A stretch of 24,784 bases of DNA from UBA2330 sp035443185. GTDB lineage: Bacteria; Bacteroidota; Ignavibacteria; Tepidaquicellales; Tepidaquicellaceae. Made by a program: the position numbers and the translations under genes. The notes below the pieces were generated by a model. The model was not told the DNA's origin. It saw nothing but the letters and a program-made list of their open reading frames with translations, and did no database searches. Where the stretch lies: NCBI GenBank assembly GCA_035443185.1, contig DAORRV010000052.1, positions 1 to 24,784 on the forward strand, in the 5' to 3' direction. Shown piece by piece: positions 15,591 through 21,686 of the stretch. Position 1 is the first letter of the stretch; each line of letters opens with the position of its first letter.

Positions 15591-16901
15591 TCAGCTTACA
15601 TCCATGCTAACTATATATTTGAAATTCCCTGTAATTCCAGTACCAATCTTAAGGGTTATATTAGACGAAATATCTTTTTTTACAAATAAAGTTAAATTCT
15701 TGATATCGATGTTCTGATTTCCATCCCTATAAATACTAGCATCATTACTACCAGTTCCAGTCACTATTATAAGATTTTCAATCTCTATAGTTTGGTCATT
15801 TGCTTGGTTATTATCAGAAATAAAAATTCCTCTGGAAAATGGAGCTGAACTTCCAGTGTAAGTATTTATTATTTTCGCATTCCTTATAACATAATTCGAA
15901 CCGGTTGAAGATCTAATCACTCCATCATTACCGTTACTTCCTTCTATTTTATTGGAATCTATAATAATTTTCTGTGTACTTGTATTATGAATGTTTATTC
16001 CTTTTGTCACACTTATAATTTCATCTACTAATATATTTGCATCCGAAGCTAAATCCAATGATAAGCCGTCTGTAGAAAATATCCTTCTGCCAATAAGATT
16101 AATGTTTCCATAATTTGCTGATACGGCATCTCCGCCATTAATATTTAAATTTTGAATTTCATCAAAATATAATGTTAGGTCCTGCCCTCCTGAATCGCCG
16201 GACATCCTTACTGTCCCTGCAGAAGCATTACCGGAACTTTGTGTTGTGAGTTTTAGTACATTTGCAGTTAATGATCCTCCTCTAAAAAACAGACAGCTTG
16301 CATCATTTTTGCAGATTATTTCATTTGCGGTAAGAAAACCTATTCCGCGGAATGAAACAGCATCTCCGCCGGAATAATCTCCGCTCTCTATTATATTTGC
16401 TCTTATATTTACATAAGGTACCTCATCTTCAAAATAAATTGCTCTTTGTTTTGAATTTACTATTTTATCGCAGTTCAAATAAAATTTTGAGCAACTTTCT
16501 ATATATACTGTTGTACCATCAAGAGAGGTCGGATCAGATCCCTCATTTTCCAAATTATCACATGTAATTGAAACTTTTGAATCTTTGTTTATAATTTTTA
16601 CGCATCCGTACTTTTCATTTGTATTTTTAAAAAATCCATTCCCTGATATATTTACTTCTACGGCAGATGTATATCCTCCGTCATTGTCAAGTATTATCGG
16701 AGATGAGTCTGTCATTTGAATGATCCTGCCGGGAGCTATCCAAATATCCACTTTATCTTTTAGTAAGAGCTGTTCATTTGTCAGATCAGCCCAGATTTGA
16801 ATTTTATCATATGCTGTAGCTGCTGTCCGTGCAGCAGCATAAGTTGAATAAAAAAATTGAGCTCCAGTTGCTGCAGTTATTACTGCGACTTCGGTTGCCA
16901 T
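15591..16901 (-). CDS. Right-handed parallel beta-helix protein without signal peptide (paralog A)
   Basis: This 436-residue protein has the same architecture as the product of 12601-13953. The cap module spans about residues 15-62 (FFYSTYAAARTAA, IQIWADLTNEQLLLKDKVDIWIAPG) and is followed by beta-helix rungs such as FYLNCDKIVNSKQRAIYF, FLTANEIICKND and LIGRRIFSTDGLSLDL. No signal peptide, lipobox or sorting domain is present. It appears to be the first gene of the four-gene minus-strand block, and its stop is three bases from the start of the SBBP gene. The cap is Ala/Thr-rich (MATEVAVITAATGA) and resembles the N-terminus of phage-derived beta-helix proteins, but no phage gene is nearby. The partner relationship with the propeller protein is inferred from gene order repeated twice. 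Confidence 0.83.
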   Translation of the reverse strand: MATEVAVITAATGAQFFYSTYAAARTAATAYDKIQIWADLTNEQLLLKDKVDIWIAPGRIIQMTDSSPIILDNDGGYTSAVEVNISGNGFFKNTNEKYGCVKIINKDSKVSITCDNLENEGSDPTSLDGTTVYIESCSKFYLNCDKIVNSKQRAIYFEDEVPYVNIRANIIESGDYSGGDAVSFRGIGFLTANEIICKNDASCLFFRGGSLTANVLKLTTQSSGNASAGTVRMSGDSGGQDLTLYFDEIQNLNINGGDAVSANYGNINLIGRRIFSTDGLSLDLASDANILVDEIISVTKGINIHNTSTQKIIIDSNKIEGSNGNDGVIRSSTGSNYVIRNAKIINTYTGSSAPFSRGIFISDNNQANDQTIEIENLIIVTGTGSNDASIYRDGNQNIDIKNLTLFVKKDISSNITLKIGTGITGNFKYIVSMDVS

Positions 16902-16944
16902 GATTTAATTTTTTTTGATTAATAAATTTAGTTTATTAAGTTCA

Positions 16945-16988
16945 AAATATGAGTAAGGAGGGAGGGGGTCAGAAAAAACCTCATATTT
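16945..16988. repeat. Hairpin with G-rich loop
   Basis: AAATATGAG (16945-16953) pairs with CTCATATTT (16980-16988). The 26-base loop contains TAAGGAGGGAGGGGG on the plus strand, so the minus-strand transcript toward the beta-helix gene would carry CCTCCTTA, the anti-Shine-Dalgarno sequence itself. Confidence 0.55.
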
Positions 16989-17036
16989 AATTCCTTTTAA
17001 TATTATTGATTTAAAGTAAATAGTATAATTTATAAT

Positions 17037-17150
17037 TACAAGGATTTATTTGGAAAAAAGTACTTTACGGAGACTTGACTCCTGATGCTGTAAAATGTAA
17101 GCAGCAATATAAACCGCTACTCCTCATCTATAAAAAATAAATCCCTTGTA
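17037..17150. other. Possible structured RNA or palindromic element
   Basis: TACAAGGATTTATTT (17037-17051) pairs with 17135-17150 with a single-base bulge. The enclosed 80-odd bases contain a smaller stem (GCTG/CAGC around 17088-17105) and a GGAG/CTCC pair. A long closing stem around an irregular interior suggests a small RNA or a decayed mobile element. No known RNA family is recognised. Confidence 0.35.
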
Positions 17151-17236
17151 AAATATAATCCGCAAAATTAATTTATAGCCGGTCTTAAAATTATATGATT
17201 ATTCTATTATGTTTAGTTGCGAACTTCGTCGACACT

Positions 17237-17320
17237 GTTGTTGGTGATCAAAAAGTTTGCACAAGTGGAGGATATAAATTGAAGATTAATTAATGCAAAC
17301 TTTTTGAAAACACCAGCAAC
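17237..17320. repeat. Inverted repeat bordering the orphan sorting domain
   Basis: The left arm 17237-17260 pairs with the right arm 17295-17320 over about 22 positions (GTTG[TC]TGGTG and TCAAAAAGTTTGC), with a 34-base loop. The right arm ends six bases before homology with the giant T9SS gene begins, so it may mark a recombination or insertion boundary. Confidence 0.65.
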
Positions 17321-17326
17321 GGCGGA

Positions 17327-17533
17327 AAATATGATCTTCCAAAGGAAGGATTTGTGAAAATTAAAATATATGATCTGACAGAAAGAGAGATCCGGTCACT
17401 TGTAAATGAATTCAAACAGGCCGGTTCGTACAGTACGGTCTTTAATGGAGCAAATCTCTCAAGCGGAGTTTATTTTTATAAATTAGAGACCGAAAATTTC
17501 AGACAGATAAAACGTATGGTATTGCTCAAGTAA
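17327..17533 (+). pseudogene. Orphan T9SS sorting-domain tail
   Basis: An intact C-terminal stretch of 68 codons ends with the usual KRMVLLK and TAA at 17531-17533. It matches the last 68 codons of the giant protein (8221-11367), apart from about 12 base changes such as LTGREI to LTEREI. No body, signal peptide or start codon precedes it: the frame runs back only to a stop near 17291-17293. It is therefore the leftover tail of a deleted or duplicated gene, a recombination cassette, or an assembly artefact linked to the gap in copy A. Homology continues 19 bases past the stop, so the whole 3' region was copied and not only the coding sequence. It ends at a good terminator. Confidence 0.85.
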
Positions 17534-17560
17534 ATTAAGACTTTTAAAAATATTTATCTT

Positions 17561-17595
17561 AAGCCGGATTGAGTGATTTGATCCGGCTTTTGTTA
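17561..17595 (+). terminator. Intrinsic terminator after orphan tail
   Basis: The arms AAGCCGGAT (17561-17569) and ATCCGGCTT (17581-17589) form a perfect 9-bp stem with an 11-base loop, followed by a short T run. It probably also represents the terminator missing from copy A. Confidence 0.75.
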
Positions 17596-17663
17596 AGCGG
17601 ATTAAAATTAAAAATTAAAATTATATATGTAAACTCTTTTATATTCAACCTTATTTGAGAATC

Positions 17664-17701
17664 AAAAAAAAACTTCCGAAGCAATTTTAACTCCGGAAGT
17701 T
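17664..17701 (-). terminator. Intrinsic terminator of the sialidase-like gene
   Basis: The arms at 17671-17678 and 17694-17701 (AACTTCCG/CGGAAGTT) are followed on the minus strand by a run of eight T. It lies 26 bases past the stop of the gene at 17728. Confidence 0.85.
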
Positions 17702-17711
17702 ATTTTCTTAC

Positions 17712-17730
17712 AATTTATAATTTATAATTA
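17712..17730. repeat. Short heptamer repeat overlapping a stop codon
   Basis: AATTTAT occurs twice and is followed by AATTACT-like sequence that overlaps the stop codon of the gene at 17728. It is short, but it is placed like the arrays at 1-52 and 5457-5505. Confidence 0.5.
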
Positions 17731-19329
17731 CTTAATGAATGCCATTTTCTTAATATCAGTAAAACCATCTGATTCAAGTTTGTAGAAATAAATTCCGCTG
17801 TTCATATTAATGGAATTATAATCATACCTGTAATTTCCGGCAGCTTTAATTTCATTTACCAATACTTCGACTTCTCTGCCTGTTATATCATACACTTTCA
17901 ATTTCACCAGTCCGCTTTTTGGAATAGAGAAATTAATTACAGTCGATGGATTAAACGGATTCGGATAATTTTGTAAAAGTGAAAAACCGTCAGGTATTAA
18001 ACTGCTTATTTGATTAATTCCTATTTCACTAATATTGATTGGTGCTGTCCATATTTGATATTTTCCGGTAAAATCAGCCATCCAGACCGGCCAGAGTTTT
18101 TTACCGATGGAAGTGATCCCAATATTATCACCCTGATTTCCGGATCCTACAGCACCGGTTACTGTCTTTGGTACAAATCTGTGATCGTTTATTCTGGTAT
18201 CTGTCCAGCTTGTTCCCCCATCTGTAGATCGCGATAAATAAACGTCCATGGAATCCGAACTTATATTTCTGTTGTCATAATATATTACATTTATCCCTCC
18301 GAAGTCATCGACATTTATCGCAGGGAAGTACTGAACTTTCCCGTTATTTATCGGATCCTGATTTACTCTCACACCTGAAGACCAGGTACCGCCGCCGTCA
18401 GTGGATCTGTGAAATACAATATCAGCATCGCTTCCGGCAGGAGATAGATTTTTCTCCCCTGTAACAATATAGATACAGCCGTTCCTTTGACCTCCTGTTT
18501 TGTCCAGATCAATATGCGGATATCCATTTACGCGGATATTCCACGGCTGAAAAGAAGCAGCTTTTATTCCATTCATTGCATAGATATTTTCATTAACGTT
18601 CCAGGTATTTCCTCCGTCAGAAGATCTTGCGAAGCCGCAGAATTTTTCATTCTGTGGAGATGATGTCAAAACACCCGCCCAGCAGACACATACTTCACCG
18701 CTTACATTTACTTTGATATCTGCACCAAGTGAAACGTAACCCTGCGGAGATGCATTGATCTGAACTGCTGAAGACCAGTTAAGTCCGCCATTAGTTGTAT
18801 AAGAGGAAACAATTGGAAATGGATTAAGAAATTTTGTCCAGACAAGATAGCTTCTTCCATAAAATGGACTAGTTGAAATATCATCAGTACCCGGAGTGCC
18901 TTTATCCTGATCACCCGAAGCAATTAAAACATTGCTTGTCCAGCTTGCTCCAAAATTAGTTGAAAGATTTGAGAACATCCCAACTATAAATCCGCCCTGA
19001 TGTGTAAGAATAAATCTACCGTCCTTGTCAATTATAGGACCCGGATCGCCACCATGATTATTTGTTGAAGAACCTGAATTACAGGTATCAGATCCAAACC
19101 ATGTTTCACCACCGTCAGTTGTAAAATAATTTCCCTCACTTCTGAATGAATTGCTGATTGTATAAGCGACTGCAAACATTACATTCGGATCTACAGGACT
19201 CCTTACTATGGCCGGTTCTATCTGTGCATTTCCTGAAGGATGTATTCTGAAATTTGTTATTTGAGGATCAGCTCCTTTGTTAAAAATAAAAACAAATAAA
19301 ATAATTACCAATAAAATTTTTACATTCAT
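17728..19329 (-). CDS. Sialidase-fold (six Asp-box) T9SS-sorted protein
   Basis: This 533-residue exported protein has a signal peptide (about 1-20). Its six Asp-box motifs are at 70-77 (TTDGGETW), 123-130 (STNFGASW), 178-185 (TTNGGLNW), 236-243 (SSDGGNTW), 309-316 (STDGGGTW) and 368-375 (STDGGTSW). The count fits one six-bladed propeller of the sialidase/neuraminidase superfamily. I cannot assign the Arg triad and Glu/Tyr of true sialidases with confidence, so enzymatic activity is unproven and glycan binding is equally possible. The type A sorting domain spans about 448-533 (LLQNYPNPFNPSTVINFSIP, SGIYFYKLE, KKMAFIK). It has a strong terminator downstream and lies 53 bases from the end of the upstream TonB-receptor gene. 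The DNA around NPFNPSTVINFSIPK is identical to that of the gene cut by the gap. Confidence 0.92.
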   Translation of the reverse strand: MNVKILLVIILFVFIFNKGADPQITNFRIHPSGNAQIEPAIVRSPVDPNVMFAVAYTISNSFRSEGNYFTTDGGETWFGSDTCNSGSSTNNHGGDPGPIIDKDGRFILTHQGGFIVGMFSNLSTNFGASWTSNVLIASGDQDKGTPGTDDISTSPFYGRSYLVWTKFLNPFPIVSSYTTNGGLNWSSAVQINASPQGYVSLGADIKVNVSGEVCVCWAGVLTSSPQNEKFCGFARSSDGGNTWNVNENIYAMNGIKAASFQPWNIRVNGYPHIDLDKTGGQRNGCIYIVTGEKNLSPAGSDADIVFHRSTDGGGTWSSGVRVNQDPINNGKVQYFPAINVDDFGGINVIYYDNRNISSDSMDVYLSRSTDGGTSWTDTRINDHRFVPKTVTGAVGSGNQGDNIGITSIGKKLWPVWMADFTGKYQIWTAPINISEIGINQISSLIPDGFSLLQNYPNPFNPSTVINFSIPKSGLVKLKVYDITGREVEVLVNEIKAAGNYRYDYNSINMNSGIYFYKLESDGFTDIKKMAFIK

Positions 19330-19382
19330 ATCAATTTTTAAATTTAAACTGCAATTTTTTCTTTTTAGAAAATAATAAATGA

Positions 19383-21548
19383 TCAGAATTTATAACCGAA
19401 ATTAAATCCTAAATAATAATTTCTCGGTTCACCGGTTTCATAATATCTTCTTTCCGATGGATTCAGTTCAGGGTTTGCATTTACATTTACAAAGCCCACA
19501 TACTTTTCATCGAAAATATTTTTTATACCGCTGGTTAAAATACAGTAAAAGTCACTGATATTCATAGTGACTCCTGCCATTATGTTACCATAAAAATAAG
19601 AAGGCACAACTACAGTATTTGCATCGTCAGCAAACATATCACTTATATAATCCATATCCCATAACAACATACCTGAATACTTGTCTGAAATATTGAATTG
19701 ATAATTTAAAATAAAATTAAAAATACTATTTGGAATTGCAGGGACGACATTATTAGAATAGTCTGAAACAAGTGTATCTCCGCCGGCAGAATAATTCACA
19801 GCAAAATAATCATCATATTTGAAATCTGAATATGAATAATTCACCACCAGTTCAATTCCCCTTAGCATCTCAAATTTAAATCCGCTTTCCACTCCTGTCC
19901 TGTTGGTATTGCCGGCATTTCTGAAAAAGGTCTGATCATTTATCACAAAGGGTACAATCTCATTTTCAATTTTTGTATTATAAAAAGTAACTTCAAAATA
20001 TGATTTTTCCAGAAGAATAGATTCGGTAAATATATTTCCTTTAATTCCCAGTTCAAAATTCTTTGTATCCTGTGGATTGAGATCAGGGTTTAGTGTAGTC
20101 TCTCCGTTGTTAGAAGTGTAAGGATAATTTTGAAGCTCGACTGCAGTCGGACTGTCATAGCCGATTCCATAAGAAGTATATAAAGCAATTGTCGGAGTGA
20201 GTTTATAATTCAATGCAACTCTTGGAGTAAAATCAGAGAATATTCTTTCAGAATTCTGAAATCCGAACAACTGATTATCATTTGAAATTTTTATGTTATC
20301 AAATCTTCCCGATAAAGTAATTGATGAAATATCTTTATAAATATAAAATTGATTTTGGAAATAAAATCCAAAGTTGTCAAGCACTTCAAGATTCTGAGTC
20401 TGCAGTTCATCTCCTTTTATTCCTGCAACATTATTATATGCAGAGATATCAGCTGAAACATAATTATAATCTATACCGGTAGAAAACAGGTTTTTCATAT
20501 TGAATAACTTTGATCTCTGATCGTATTTTATAAGTCCTCCAATAGTATAGCGGTTATTTAGATTGTAAAGGACATTAGTCGTATATTCAGTATCATTGAT
20601 CCTGACATAAGCAGTAACTTCAATATCATTTTCGATTTTCTGACCGAAAGATTTATTAAATCTTGCTGCAAATTTTCCTTTTGAAACTTTTCTTTTAAAA
20701 TCACTGGAGACAGCAACCGGATATGCACTGAAAGGAGCATTCTCATACTCTTCAAGAGTCAAAGCACCGGGTAACTGAATTGTGCCTTTTGCAAAATTAC
20801 TGAGTAATGAGAAAGTAGTCCTGCTGTCAGGGTAGATCTGAAATACTGTATTTGAAAGATTTATAAACTCGTTATTATGTTCTCTGAATCCGTTATAATT
20901 TCTGTAGCTGTATGTCTGATAAAATTTATAATTCTTTGTCATAAGTCCTGCCCTGATTCCATTCTGTCTTAATCCATAACCGCCAAATATATTGGTTTGT
21001 TTTACGTAGTTTTGCTTGAATGTCATATCGGAAATAAAATTTATCACACCTCCGGGAGCATTTGTATAAAGAGATGAAAAATTACCTTTTGCAACTTCTA
21101 CAGTTTCCAGAGAAGTATAATCTATGACGTCGATACTTGCTTCACCGTCAGGTTCAGATTCAGGAATACCGTCTTGCAGGATCCTGATTCCCCTTATCCC
21201 CGCATTGGAACGATTACCGTAGCCTCTGATAGAAACGCGGACATCTGTTCCTCCGAATCTCGACTGAAGAAATAATCCGGGTACGTCAGCAAGTACATCT
21301 TTTAATCCGACATTTCTGCTGTATGCAAGTTCTTTTTTATCAACTCTGAAAACAGAGAAGGGTACATCAATTATTTTTTCAGGGATCCTTGTTCCTGTGA
21401 TTGTAATTTCCTGAGTCTCTGCATCTTCCATTTCCTTTTCAGTTTTTAATGAATCAGTTTTCAGAGAATCATTTTCAGATTCAGTTTGTGAAAATAAAGG
21501 AAATGATATAAATAAAAGTGTAACAATAAAGTATAATTTATTAATCAT
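19383..21548 (-). CDS. TonB-dependent outer-membrane receptor
   Basis: This 721-residue outer-membrane transporter opens with a signal peptide (1-20, ending LFS-Q), then a charged linker. A TonB-box-like EITITGTRIPE follows at 47-57. The plug domain covers about 58-175, with the conserved VSIRGYGNRSNAGIRGIRILQDGIPESEPDG and TVEVAKGNFSSLYTNAPGGVINF segments. The remainder is a 22-stranded barrel ending in an aromatic residue (GYKF). The RG.R.L.DGIP...PDG pattern is like FecA-type and related siderophore or metal receptors, but the substrate is not predictable from sequence alone. No carboxypeptidase-like N-terminal domain is present, unlike SusC. It follows another receptor gene on the same strand but is separated from it by a terminator hairpin, so it may have its own promoter. 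Confidence 0.93.
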   Translation of the reverse strand: MINKLYFIVTLLFISFPLFSQTESENDSLKTDSLKTEKEMEDAETQEITITGTRIPEKIIDVPFSVFRVDKKELAYSRNVGLKDVLADVPGLFLQSRFGGTDVRVSIRGYGNRSNAGIRGIRILQDGIPESEPDGEASIDVIDYTSLETVEVAKGNFSSLYTNAPGGVINFISDMTFKQNYVKQTNIFGGYGLRQNGIRAGLMTKNYKFYQTYSYRNYNGFREHNNEFINLSNTVFQIYPDSRTTFSLLSNFAKGTIQLPGALTLEEYENAPFSAYPVAVSSDFKRKVSKGKFAARFNKSFGQKIENDIEVTAYVRINDTEYTTNVLYNLNNRYTIGGLIKYDQRSKLFNMKNLFSTGIDYNYVSADISAYNNVAGIKGDELQTQNLEVLDNFGFYFQNQFYIYKDISSITLSGRFDNIKISNDNQLFGFQNSERIFSDFTPRVALNYKLTPTIALYTSYGIGYDSPTAVELQNYPYTSNNGETTLNPDLNPQDTKNFELGIKGNIFTESILLEKSYFEVTFYNTKIENEIVPFVINDQTFFRNAGNTNRTGVESGFKFEMLRGIELVVNYSYSDFKYDDYFAVNYSAGGDTLVSDYSNNVVPAIPNSIFNFILNYQFNISDKYSGMLLWDMDYISDMFADDANTVVVPSYFYGNIMAGVTMNISDFYCILTSGIKNIFDEKYVGFVNVNANPELNPSERRYYETGEPRNYYLGFNFGYKF

Positions 21549-21597
21549 GTTTAGAAAAATTTAAATGTTTAAAATTCTATTCGTAAATTTTAAAATA

Positions 21598-21619
21598 AGG
21601 GACCTAATTAAAGGTCCCT
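21598..21619 (-). terminator. Intrinsic terminator between receptor genes
   Basis: AGGGACCT (21598-21605) pairs with AGGTCCCT (21612-21619) around a 6-base loop. On the minus strand it is followed by TTATTTT-rich sequence. It lies 68 bases past the stop of the receptor gene at 21687. Confidence 0.8.
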
Positions 21620-21686
21620 CGATATATATAAATTAACTAAAGAGAAAAAGGGGAATTCAATCTGTTAAGTTATATAAAAAACAATT

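Larger units (their letters stand above)
16902..17326. other. Non-coding region upstream of the beta-helix block
   Basis: It contains three inverted-repeat structures (16945-16988, 17037-17150 and 17237-17320, listed separately) and no convincing gene. An open frame without ATG at about 17034-17140 encodes some 34 residues (including VLYGDLTPDAVKCK); this could be chance or a gene remnant. Confidence 0.6.
17326..17970. repeat. Direct repeat, copy B
   Basis: This is the uninterrupted version of the repeat at 11160-11541. It comprises the orphan plus-strand sorting-domain tail, two terminators and the facing sorting domain of the gene at 17728. It is in the same orientation as copy A, about 6.2 kb away. 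Confidence 0.8.

Noticed and set aside
12601..16901. Prophage tailspike region
   Set aside because: The beta-helix caps look tailspike-like, but no capsid, terminase, portal, tail-tube, baseplate or lysis gene is present, and the partners are T9SS-sorted proteins.
17034..17140. Small gene in an open frame with no start codon
   Set aside because: About 34 open codons is not rare across six frames, there is no start codon, and the region is dominated by an inverted repeat; kept only as a note.
17601..17624. Further heptamer array of TTAAAA-like units
   Set aside because: The unit lengths alternate between six and seven bases in a nearly pure A/T stretch, so a true 7-bp period is not supported.
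17728..19329. Annotation as an active sialidase (nanH)
   Set aside because: Six Asp boxes define the fold only; the arginine triad and catalytic Tyr/Glu could not be assigned, and Asp-box propellers with T9SS tails often have no known enzyme activity.
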